Positions 25,952-33,540 of a DNA stretch of 64,000 nt are shown in pieces (position 1 is the stretch's first letter; every line of letters starts with the position of its first letter). Origin of the DNA: Candidatus Accumulibacter meliphilus. Lineage in GTDB: Bacteria > Pseudomonadota > Gammaproteobacteria > Burkholderiales > Rhodocyclaceae. The notes beneath the pieces are model-generated. The model saw only the letters and a list, made by a program, of their open reading frames with translations. It did not search any database and was not told the origin of the DNA. The translations under genes were made by a program, and so were the position numbers. Where the stretch lies: assembly GCA_003332265.1 (NCBI GenBank), contig QPGA01000004.1:1-64000 (forward strand), written 5' to 3'.

Positions 25952-27709
25952 ATGCCCGAGTACCTAGCTCCCGGCGTCTATGTCGAGGAAACCAGCTTCC
26001 GCGCCAAGTCAATCGAGGGCGTCGGCACCAGTACCACCGCGTTCGCTGGGCCTACCCGCAAAGGGCCATTCCGTGCCAGCACTGATGCCCAGGAAGTACC
26101 CGAACTGCTGACCAGCTTCGGCGACTTCGAGCGCATCTACGGCGGTATTTCGGATCTGGCACTCTCCGGCGCCTCGCCCGACACCAACTACCTCGCGCAC
26201 GCGGTGCGCGCCTTCTACAACGAGGGCGGTTCGCGACTCTATGTCTCGCGTGCCGTCGGCGCCGGGGCGGCGACCGCCAGCGGTCAGGTGACGCCGGATG
26301 GCAATGCCGCCGACGAAGCGGTGCACTTCGTTTCGCGTTTCCCCGGCAGTATCGGCAACGGCCAGGTGGTGGTGCGTGAGCAACTCGCGCCGGTGGCCGC
26401 GACGGCGATGAGCAACGCGCCGGCCGGCACTTTGCTGGTCACTGGTGCTGGCGCTGGCACCGCCTTCCACCTCAAGGTCGGCAACAACTGGCATCCAGCC
26501 ACCGATCCCGGTGCTCCCGCCGAAGTGGCGGCCACGCTGGCAGCCGACACGCCGCGCATCGTCAGCCTGCTGGTGGTGGCCATCGACGATGACAACGAGG
26601 ACCTGAGCTTCGAGGGGCTTGGTTTCGATCGCAGCCATCCGACCTGGGTCGGGCACGTGATGTCGGCCACCCCGGCACGCCGCGCCGATCATCTGCAGAA
26701 CATGTTCGCGATCACCATTGGCGCCAACGTCAGCGCGCTGGAGTTGCGCAACGCCCTGTTCACTGGCGCTGTCACCAATGCCGCCGGCGAGCTCGAGCGG
26801 GTGATTGCGCTGATCGGCGGCGGCGACGGCGCTGCGCCGGTCGCTGCCAACTACGCACTGGCCCTGGGTGAGCTGTCCGGCCTCGAGGACATCTCGATTG
26901 TCGCTGCGCCCGGTTCCTCGGCCTACGCCGAGGCGCAGGCGATCAATAACCTGTTGATCTCGCACGCCGAATCGCGCCGCGCCTACCGCATAGCAGTGCT
27001 CGACCTGCCGCGCGACCAGACACCCGGCCAGGCCCGTAGCCTGCGTGGCCTCATCGATTCGCGCTACGCGGCGGTGTATTACCCCTGGGTGGTAGTGCCC
27101 AATCCGCTGGCCCGGCCGGGCCGCGAGGACATCCCGCGCGAACTGGCGCTGCCGCCTTCCGGCTTCGTCAGCGGCATCTACGCGCGCAACGACGTCGAGC
27201 GCGGGGTCTGGAAAGCGCCTGCCAACGAAGTGGTACGTGGCGCGCTGCGCTTCGAACTGGACATCAACTTTGCGCAGCAGGAAATGCTCAACCCGATCGG
27301 CGTGAATTGCCTGCGCTATCTCTCGGGTCGCGGCTTCCGCGTCTGGGGCGCGCGCCTGGCTTCGTCCGACCCCGAGTGGAAGTACGTGAATGTGCGGCGC
27401 TACTTCAACTACCTCGAGTCGTCGATCGACCGCGGTAGCCAGTGGGCGGTATTCGAGCCCAACGGCGAGCGGCTGTGGGCCAACATTCGACAGACGATTT
27501 CCGACTTTCTCTACAACGAGTGGCGCAACGGTGCGCTGCTCGGCAGCAAGACCGAGGAAGCCTATTTCGTGCGCTGCGACCGCAGCACCATGACCCAGAA
27601 CGACCTCGACAACGGTCGCCTGGTTTGCCTGATCGGCGTGGCGGTGATCAAGCCGGCCGAATTCGTGATCTTCCGCATCGGCCAGAAAACCGCCGATGCC
27701 CGTGCCTGA
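25952..27709 (+). CDS. Contractile tail sheath protein
   Basis: A 585-aa sheath subunit of the injection system. The N-terminus (YLAPGVYVEETSFRAKSIEG, then STTAFAGPTRKGP) is the standard sheath start that links subunits into the extended lattice. The C-terminal domain contains RYLSGRGFRVWGARLAS, YFNYLESSIDRGSQWAVFEP and EAYFVRCDRSTMTQNDLDNG, the conserved contraction-competent core. GAAGGAG precedes the ATG. The sheath is needed in hundreds of copies, and the gene is the first one after the double repeat element. It is followed 17 bp later by a tube gene. Confidence 0.92.
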   Translation: MPEYLAPGVYVEETSFRAKSIEGVGTSTTAFAGPTRKGPFRASTDAQEVPELLTSFGDFERIYGGISDLALSGASPDTNYLAHAVRAFYNEGGSRLYVSRAVGAGAATASGQVTPDGNAADEAVHFVSRFPGSIGNGQVVVREQLAPVAATAMSNAPAGTLLVTGAGAGTAFHLKVGNNWHPATDPGAPAEVAATLAADTPRIVSLLVVAIDDDNEDLSFEGLGFDRSHPTWVGHVMSATPARRADHLQNMFAITIGANVSALELRNALFTGAVTNAAGELERVIALIGGGDGAAPVAANYALALGELSGLEDISIVAAPGSSAYAEAQAINNLLISHAESRRAYRIAVLDLPRDQTPGQARSLRGLIDSRYAAVYYPWVVVPNPLARPGREDIPRELALPPSGFVSGIYARNDVERGVWKAPANEVVRGALRFELDINFAQQEMLNPIGVNCLRYLSGRGFRVWGARLASSDPEWKYVNVRRYFNYLESSIDRGSQWAVFEPNGERLWANIRQTISDFLYNEWRNGALLGSKTEEAYFVRCDRSTMTQNDLDNGRLVCLIGVAVIKPAEFVIFRIGQKTADARA

Positions 27710-27726
27710 GCGAGGGAGACTAAACC

Positions 27727-28170
27727 ATGGCTGAGCGAATCACACCCTATGGCGCCTTCAACTTCGTCGTCAATTTCGACGGCAGCGACGACTTTGGTGG
27801 TTTTTCCGACGTTTCCGGCATTGGCACCGAGGTCACCGTCGCTGAATACCGCGCCGGCAGCGACAAGGAAAACCATGTGCGCAAGGTGGCTGGCGTGCAC
27901 AAGGTCAGTGACGTCACTTTCAAGCGTGGCATCGTCAATTTCGACAGTCTGTGGGAGTGGATCGAGCAAACGCGTACCGCCGGCCCGGCGGCCCAGCGGA
28001 CGGTCGCCGTGACGCTGCTCGACGAAGCCCACAACCCGGTGCGTACCTGGCTGCTGCGCGGCTGCATTCCGATGAAGTACACCGGCCCGACGCTGGCTGG
28101 CAAGGGCGGCGGTGACGTGGCGATGGAAGAGATCGTACTCGCGGCCGAAGGCTTCGAGATCCAGGCCTAG
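27727..28170 (+). CDS. Tail tube protein (gp19-like)
   Basis: A 147-aa inner-tube subunit. PYGAFNFVVNFDGSDDFGGF, then FSDVSGIGTEV, VRKVAGVHKVSDVTFKRGIV and LWEWIEQTR are the conserved blocks of phage/eCIS tube proteins (Pvc1/Afp1 type). Stacked hexamers of this protein form the channel propelled by sheath contraction. It ends with EIVLAAEGFEIQ, the usual last strand. It lies between the two sheath-family genes. Confidence 0.9.
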   Translation: MAERITPYGAFNFVVNFDGSDDFGGFSDVSGIGTEVTVAEYRAGSDKENHVRKVAGVHKVSDVTFKRGIVNFDSLWEWIEQTRTAGPAAQRTVAVTLLDEAHNPVRTWLLRGCIPMKYTGPTLAGKGGGDVAMEEIVLAAEGFEIQA

Positions 28171-28246
28171 GCGAAACGGCTGTGATGATGCGCACACGCC
28201 TCCTGGCGGTATCGCATGAACCCGGTTTTTTCGCGGGGGAGCGGGC

Positions 28247-29821
28247 ATGAACGGTCTGTCCTTCGAACTGGCGCCGCCGGCCGTCGCGCCGGACCCGAAC
28301 CGGGTCGATGTGGCCTGTTTCGTGGGCTACGTCGGACGACGGGCGACCCCCCTGCCGGCCAGTGTGTATACGGCACTCGTCGAGGCGCGCTGGATCGACG
28401 GGCCTTGGGCACGCCCGGAGGCGGAGGTCGAGGCCTTGCTGCAGCTGCCGGTGGTGGTCGACAGCTGGAACGCCTTCGACGCCTTGTTTGCCTGGGATAG
28501 GCGGCCTGTCATGCAGCCGGTCGGCAGCGAGCAGCGGCTCTGCGCCAGCTATCTCGGTGCCGCGGTGCGCAGCTTCTTTGCCAATGGCGGGCGACGCGCC
28601 CTGATCGTGCGCTGCGGCGATCCCTGGCCCTACCTCGAGGCCGCCGGAAATCGCGCGGCGCAGCGCGCGACGCGCCTTGCGCCGCTACTGGCGGTTGCGG
28701 CAAGCCCGCTGGACCCGGCCAGCTGGATCGGCATCGGTCATCTCTCCGGCCTGCCCGAGGTGACGCTGCTGTGCCTGCCGGATCTGGCCGATATCTGCGC
28801 CATGGAACCGGCGATGGTCGACGTGGCGGTTGAGCCGCCCAGCTCGCCAGAGGTCTTCGTCGAGTGTTCGAGCAACGCTGCGGCAGCGGTCGAGCAGGAT
28901 GTTGGTCTGCGCGATCTGGCGCCGCCGCGCGCCGATGGCGAGGGTTTCATTGCCTGGCGCAATGCCCTTGGCACGGCCCGCGAGCGCCTTGCCCGCCTGC
29001 ACCGCGAGATGCTTCTCGTCGCCGCGCTGCCGCTGCCGATGCAGAACGCCCGCCATGCCGACACCTGGGCGCAGGCCGATTTCCACACCTACCTGGGAAA
29101 CGCCGGCGTACTCGTGGAACCCGACAGCGGCAACGGCGGCCGTGCCGTGGCCAGCGCTTTCGTACAACTGGCCTGGCCGTGGCTGAGGACCAGCCACAGC
29201 GCCGACCTGCCAGGCGCGCTCGAGGCGCCCGAGGGGCTGCTCGCCGGCCTGCTGGCGATCAATGCCCTGGCGCGCGGCACCTTTCGCTCGGTCGCTGGCA
29301 CGCCGCTGGCTGCGGTATCCGGCAGCGAACCGCTCCTCGCCTGGAGCGGCATCGCCACGACGCCGTCGGACCGCCTCGCGCAACGCGTGTGCGTGATTGC
29401 GCCGTCGCCCGTGGGCTGGGTGCTGCACTCGGACGTTACTGCCAGCGCCGACGAAGCCTGGCGGGCCGGTGGTGTCAGCCGGCTGATGGGCGCGCTCTTG
29501 CGAGCTGCCCGGCGCGCCGGCGAAACGGCACTTTTCGAGGCCAGCGGAGCCGCTCTCTGGCAGCGCATCGAGCGCACACTCGGGCACTTGCTGACCGCCT
29601 TCTGGCGAGAGGGCGCGCTCGGTGGCGCTTCGCCGGAGGAGGCCTTCAGCGTGCGTTGCGATCGCAGCACGATGAGCCAGAACGATCTCGACAATGGTCG
29701 CCTGCGCGCCGAAGTCAGCATTCTCCCGGTGGCGGCGGTCGAGCGCATCAGCGTGGTGCTCGACCTCACCGGTGGCGGCGCCGCACCAGCGCTTGCAGAA
29801 GCGCTGCGCGAGGTGGCCTGA
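28247..29821 (+). CDS. Second, diverged sheath-family protein
   Basis: A 524-aa sheath homologue with a much altered N-terminal half (VDVACFVGYVGRRATPLPAS) and a recognisable C-terminal sheath core, EEAFSVRCDRSTMSQNDLDN, the same motif as in the main sheath. In characterised eCIS, minor sheath paralogues form the first rings on the baseplate or cap the assembly. A baseplate-proximal role is plausible because it is paired with a tube-like gene. GGGGGAGCGGG precedes the ATG; the stop overlaps the next ATG (TGATG). Confidence 0.75.
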   Translation: MNGLSFELAPPAVAPDPNRVDVACFVGYVGRRATPLPASVYTALVEARWIDGPWARPEAEVEALLQLPVVVDSWNAFDALFAWDRRPVMQPVGSEQRLCASYLGAAVRSFFANGGRRALIVRCGDPWPYLEAAGNRAAQRATRLAPLLAVAASPLDPASWIGIGHLSGLPEVTLLCLPDLADICAMEPAMVDVAVEPPSSPEVFVECSSNAAAAVEQDVGLRDLAPPRADGEGFIAWRNALGTARERLARLHREMLLVAALPLPMQNARHADTWAQADFHTYLGNAGVLVEPDSGNGGRAVASAFVQLAWPWLRTSHSADLPGALEAPEGLLAGLLAINALARGTFRSVAGTPLAAVSGSEPLLAWSGIATTPSDRLAQRVCVIAPSPVGWVLHSDVTASADEAWRAGGVSRLMGALLRAARRAGETALFEASGAALWQRIERTLGHLLTAFWREGALGGASPEEAFSVRCDRSTMSQNDLDNGRLRAEVSILPVAAVERISVVLDLTGGGAAPALAEALREVA

Positions 29822-30285
29822 TGAATGACATTCCCTTGCACGTCTTTCGCTTTCACGTCAACTTCAGCCAGCAATCGCTGGCCAAGTCGAGCGGCGACGA
29901 CGTCGCCCTTTGCCGGGGCGCGTTCTCCGAATGCACCGGGCTCGAAGCGACCATGGAACCTAAGGTGATCAAGGTCGGTGGCAGCAACTACGGTGCTGTG
30001 CAGCGTGCCGGTCCGGTGAGCTTCGCCACGGTGGTCCTCAAGCGCGGCATGACCGACACCCGCGACCTGTGGAACTGGTTCGCCAGAGTGGGCGCCGGCG
30101 CCTATTCCTACCGCCTGCAGGTCGAGATCGAGATGCGCAACAGCGCCGATCAGCCGGTGGTGCGCTGGGCGCTGCGCCGTGCGCTGCCGGTCAAGTTCAA
30201 GGCCGCCGACCTCAATGCCAAAGGCAGCGAGATCGGCATCGAAGAACTGCATCTGGCCCACGAAGGCCTGGTGCTCGTTAGTTGA
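29821..30285 (+). CDS. Second tube-like protein (Pvc5-type tube adaptor)
   Basis: A 154-aa gp19-family protein. PLHVFRFHVNFSQQS, GAFSECTGLEATMEPKVI, TVVLKRGMTDTRDLWNWFAR and EIGIEELHLAHEGLVLV are the tube-family blocks. It differs clearly from the main tube (longer N-terminal loop, different first hairpin). Paralogous tube proteins beside a minor sheath gene usually act as the baseplate-side adaptor between the spike hub and the tube. The start is fixed by the TGATG overlap with the sheath-like gene. Confidence 0.8.
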   Translation: MNDIPLHVFRFHVNFSQQSLAKSSGDDVALCRGAFSECTGLEATMEPKVIKVGGSNYGAVQRAGPVSFATVVLKRGMTDTRDLWNWFARVGAGAYSYRLQVEIEMRNSADQPVVRWALRRALPVKFKAADLNAKGSEIGIEELHLAHEGLVLVS

Positions 30286-30293
30286 GGCGGGTC

Positions 30294-31439
30294 ATGTCCG
30301 AACTCCCGAACGAAGTCACCAACGCAGCTGCCCGCTTCGAGGCGATGACTGGTCCGCATCGCGAGCCGATCACGGTGCATTTCAATCCCGCCAGCCTGCA
30401 GCACACGGTCTCGAACACCCTCAAGGAAGAGGGCCAGGGCGCCAAGAAGAAGCAGTACGTCAGCCAGACAACGGCCAAGCTGACCATGGACGTGGTTTTC
30501 GACAGCACCGACACCGGCGAGGACGTGCGCATCACTACCAACAAGATGGCACAGCTCCTGCAGCCCATCCCCGAAGGCCAGAGCAAGAAAGTGCCACCGG
30601 TGGTGAAGTTCAGCTGGGGCGCCTACGCCTTCACCGGCATGGTGGAACAGTACAAGGAGACGATCGACTTCTTCGCCGCTGGCGGCTTGCCATTGCGCTC
30701 CTCGATCAATTTGACGCTGTCGAGTCAGGACGTCACTTTCGAGGGCGGCACTGGCGACAAGCCAGCCAAAGTGGACACCGAGCTTGCCCCCGAACCGGTG
30801 GTCGTTCCTGACGACGAGGGACCGCTCGGTGGTGCCCAGGGCGCGGCCAACAAGGCCGGCGACCCGCGTGCCGCGCGCGGCATTGCAGCGGCCAACGGCG
30901 CGGCCAGCCTGCGCTTTGGCGCCGGCGGCGGACTCGCGGTAGGGGCATCGGCAAGTGTCGGTTTCTCGGCGGGTGCCGCGGTCGGCGCCGGCTTCTCGGC
31001 TGGCGTCGGAGCGTCGGCGGGTGGTGGTTTTTCAGCGTCTGCGTCGGCGGCGGGCTCGGTCGGGGGCAGCGCGAACCTGCTGCCGGCGGCAGCCTTCGCC
31101 GCTGGAGGTGGGGCCGGGCTGAGCGTCGGTGGTGGCGCGGGCTTGGGTGTCAGCGCCGGCGGAGGAGTCGGTGCAGGAGCCGGTTTGAGCCTTGGTGGCG
31201 GCGCATCGGCGTCCCTGTCGCTTGGTGCCGGAGCTTCGGCCAGTGCCGGCTTCTCGGGGCTGCGGGTAGAGAGCAAGCTGAGTTCACGGCCGCTCTCCAC
31301 GGGCAATCTGCTACAGAGCTCGGCGAGCATTTCGAGTGCCGGCAAGGTGGCCGTCGGTGGTCGTCTGATCGACGGCGGCGGTAGCGGTTTGAAAGCCGAT
31401 GTCAGCGGTGACGCCGAGTTCGTCATCGGCTCACGCTAA
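30294..31439 (+). CDS. Pvc7-like hub protein with a Gly/Ala/Ser-rich C-terminus instead of LysM
   Basis: A 381-aa protein. Residues 1-~165 match the CIS tube/hub domain (PITVHFNPASLQHTVSNTLK, then TTAKLTMDVVFDSTDTGEDV, KFSWGAYAFTGMVEQYKETI, LPLRSSINLTLSSQDV). Family members normally end in a LysM domain. Here residues ~190-330 are a low-complexity run of glycine, alanine, serine and valine, then a short charged tail (SGLRVESKLSSRPL). I chose the ATG at 30294 (after GAGGCGG) over an in-frame GTG-type start 12 bases upstream. The gene ends inside the first TAA of repeat copy 3. Confidence 0.75.
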   Translation: MSELPNEVTNAAARFEAMTGPHREPITVHFNPASLQHTVSNTLKEEGQGAKKKQYVSQTTAKLTMDVVFDSTDTGEDVRITTNKMAQLLQPIPEGQSKKVPPVVKFSWGAYAFTGMVEQYKETIDFFAAGGLPLRSSINLTLSSQDVTFEGGTGDKPAKVDTELAPEPVVVPDDEGPLGGAQGAANKAGDPRAARGIAAANGAASLRFGAGGGLAVGASASVGFSAGAAVGAGFSAGVGASAGGGFSASASAAGSVGGSANLLPAAAFAAGGGAGLSVGGGAGLGVSAGGGVGAGAGLSLGGGASASLSLGAGASASAGFSGLRVESKLSSRPLSTGNLLQSSASISSAGKVAVGGRLIDGGGSGLKADVSGDAEFVIGSR

Positions 31440-31562
31440 CGGTCATGACACGTGGAGACACCCCAAATCATGAAAGTCATGACCGTTTCCCTCTTCCCCT
31501 GCCCCTTCTCCCGCAAGGGGAGAAGGGAGTTTCGTGAGTCGCTTGCGCGACTTTCACATTAA
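31437..31562 (+). repeat. Structured repeat element, copy 3
   Basis: Nearly identical to copy 2 (same three inverted repeats, same TAACGG and TTAA ends). Its first TAA is the stop codon of the hub gene, and its last bases run into an AAAGGAG ribosome site for the DUF5908-like gene. Confidence 0.9.
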
Positions 31563-31573
31563 AGGAGCGATTC

Positions 31574-31747
31574 ATGCCGATCATGATCGAAGAGATGCAG
31601 GCCGAGGTCCGGCCGGATCAGGAAGCCGCGCAGTCGACCAGCGCCGCGCCGGCGCCCGATGCGGCACGCGAGGCTGAGGCAGTCGAAGCGACGCTGCGCG
31701 AACTCGCGCTGCGCAACGAGCGTCGCCAGCGCTGGCACGCGGATTAG
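31574..31747 (+). CDS. DUF5908-like microprotein (Pvc6-type)
   Basis: A 57-aa frame, easily missed by length filters. It starts MPIMIEEMQAEVRPDQ and ends with a charged helix (ATLRELALRNERRQRWHAD). The start MPIxI, the acidic/Pro/Ala middle and the size fit the small DUF5908-type subunit found in eCIS operons between the Pvc7- and Pvc8-like genes. AAAGGAG lies six bases before the ATG. The stop is followed by AGGAG serving the next gene. Function in the family is unknown; a baseplate or chaperone role is possible. Confidence 0.65.
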   Translation: MPIMIEEMQAEVRPDQEAAQSTSAAPAPDAAREAEAVEATLRELALRNERRQRWHAD

Positions 31748-31759
31748 GAGTTGGCGACC

Positions 31760-32854
31760 ATGCCTGCCGAAACCTCCGTCAGTCAATCCGCGGTCTATCG
31801 TGCCCGGCCGACGCTGCGCCTCGCCGGACAGGAGGATCTGCGCGTTTCCGAGCTGCTCATCGGCATGCGCATCGAGGAATCCGAGGGGGGTATGAGTACC
31901 GCCGAACTGCGCTTCTCGAACTGGGCGAGTACCACCGACGGCGGTGCGGAATATGCCTTCGAAGACGGTTCTCGGCTGGCGCTTGGCACGGCCATCGAAG
32001 TCTACGCCGGCGACGAGACGCAGGCCCGCGAGCTTTTCCGTGGCGTGGTCAGCGGCTTCGAGGCCGAATTCGCGCAGGGCTCGCCGCCCGAACTGGTGGT
32101 GCTTGCCGAAGACCCGCTCGGGCGCGCGCGCATGGCGCGCCGCAGCAAGGTCTACAGCGACATGTCGCCGGCCGACGTGGTCAATGCCGTCGCCAACGAG
32201 CTCGGCCTGCGTCCTTCGGTGCAGGGTCTGGCCGAGCCGATCGCTACCTGGGCGCAACTCAACGAGAGCGATCTCGCTTTCCTGCGGCGGCTGCTCGGGC
32301 GTTTCGACGCCGACCTGCAGATCGTCGGCGAGGAGCTGCAGGTGGCGGCACGCGGCGACGTTCGGCGCGGTGAACTGAGCCTCGAGCTGCATGGCCAGCT
32401 GGCACGCGCCCGGGTGGTGGCCGATCTCGCGCAACAGGTGACGAGCATCACTGCCGCGGGCTGGGATCCGGTCGGCGGCAGCGCTGTCAGCGCCGAGGTC
32501 GGCAGTCTCAGTCACGGCGGGCCCGGCAGCGGTACGAGTGGCGCCGACTGGCTTGGCCGCGCGTTCGAACGGCGCAGTGAACACCTTGGTCACCTGGCGC
32601 TGGCGACCGACGCCGAAGCGCGGGCAGTGGCCGAGGCGGCATTCGATCAACGCGCGCGGCGCTTCGTGCGTCTCGACGCCGTTGCCGAGGGCAATGCGCA
32701 ACTGCGCGTCGGCAGCACGGTGGCGGTCAGCGGCCTTTCCGCGCGCTGGGACAACAGCTACTACGTCGTCGAGGCGCGCCACCGCTACGATGTGCGCGCC
32801 GGTTATCGCACCGAGTTCGTCGGCGAGTGCGCCTATCTCGGGGAGGCTTCCTGA
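31760..32854 (+). CDS. gpD/gp27-like spike hub protein
   Basis: A 364-aa phage late-control-D-type protein, equivalent to the gp27-like half of VgrG/Pvc8. The N-terminal barrel reads RPTLRLAGQEDLRVSELLIG then MRIEESEGGMSTAELRFSNW. The middle has VVSGFEAEFAQGSPPELVVL and ARRSKVYSDMSPADVVNAVA, and WAQLNESDLAFLRRLLGRFD is the second barrel's hallmark. The trimer would link tube and spike. I chose the ATG at 31760, nine bases after AGGAG; a TTG at 31751 also fits. Unlike Pvc8, the gp5-like spike is a separate gene, overlapping this one by TGATG. Confidence 0.85.
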   Translation: MPAETSVSQSAVYRARPTLRLAGQEDLRVSELLIGMRIEESEGGMSTAELRFSNWASTTDGGAEYAFEDGSRLALGTAIEVYAGDETQARELFRGVVSGFEAEFAQGSPPELVVLAEDPLGRARMARRSKVYSDMSPADVVNAVANELGLRPSVQGLAEPIATWAQLNESDLAFLRRLLGRFDADLQIVGEELQVAARGDVRRGELSLELHGQLARARVVADLAQQVTSITAAGWDPVGGSAVSAEVGSLSHGGPGSGTSGADWLGRAFERRSEHLGHLALATDAEARAVAEAAFDQRARRFVRLDAVAEGNAQLRVGSTVAVSGLSARWDNSYYVVEARHRYDVRAGYRTEFVGECAYLGEAS

Positions 32855-33540
32855 TGGATCGTGCGCCGCATTTCCAGCCCGCCGCCGGATGGCTCAACGG
32901 TGCCCAGCTCGCACAGGTGGTGGACATCGCCGATCCCGAGCGCCGCAACCGGGTGCAGATTCGCCTGCTCGCCTTCGATGCCTTCGAGGGCCAGGATGCA
33001 CCGCTATGGGCGCGCGTGGTGTGCCCTTTTGCGGGTGCCGATCGCGGCGCTTTCCTGATGCCCGATGTCGATGACGAGGTGCTGGTGGTCTTTCTGCAAG
33101 GCGATCCGCGCTATCCGCTGGTCGTCGGTGGACTGTGGAGCGGTGCCAACGCGGCACCGGCTGAACTCGGCGACGAAGGCAATCGCTTCAAGCGCATTCG
33201 CTCGAAGAACGGCGTTACCGTCACCCTCGATGACCAGCAGGGTCAGGAACAACTGGTGCTCGAAACACCGGGCGGGCAGAAACTTACGCTCTCCGACGGG
33301 CCGGGCAAGGTCACCGTCGAGGACGCCAACGGCAATCGCGTCGTCATGGAGGCGGCACGGATCAGCATTACCGCCAGTGCCGAGGTCAAGGTCGAAGCAC
33401 CGCAGGTCAAGATCAGCGCCGGCATGGTCACCGTCGATACGGCCATGGCCAAGTTTTCCGGCATCGTCAAATGCGAGGTTCTGCAGGCGACGTCCGTTAT
33501 CTCCACCAGCTACACACCGGGAGCGGGAAACATATGGTGA
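32854..33540 (+). CDS. gpV/gp5-like spike protein
   Basis: A 228-aa baseplate assembly protein V homologue. The OB-fold lies at residues ~20-110 (AQVVDIADPERRNRVQIRLL, PLWARVVCPFAGADRGAFLM, DEVLVVFLQGDPRYPLVVGG). A beta-helical needle follows, with repeating short strands (ETPGGQKLTLSDGPGKVTVE, RISITASAEVKVEAPQVKIS). The trimer forms the piercing tip. No PAAR tip protein gene was found in the window, so the needle may end without a cap or use one encoded elsewhere. The end overlaps the next gene by 7 bp. Confidence 0.88.
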   Translation: MDRAPHFQPAAGWLNGAQLAQVVDIADPERRNRVQIRLLAFDAFEGQDAPLWARVVCPFAGADRGAFLMPDVDDEVLVVFLQGDPRYPLVVGGLWSGANAAPAELGDEGNRFKRIRSKNGVTVTLDDQQGQEQLVLETPGGQKLTLSDGPGKVTVEDANGNRVVMEAARISITASAEVKVEAPQVKISAGMVTVDTAMAKFSGIVKCEVLQATSVISTSYTPGAGNIW

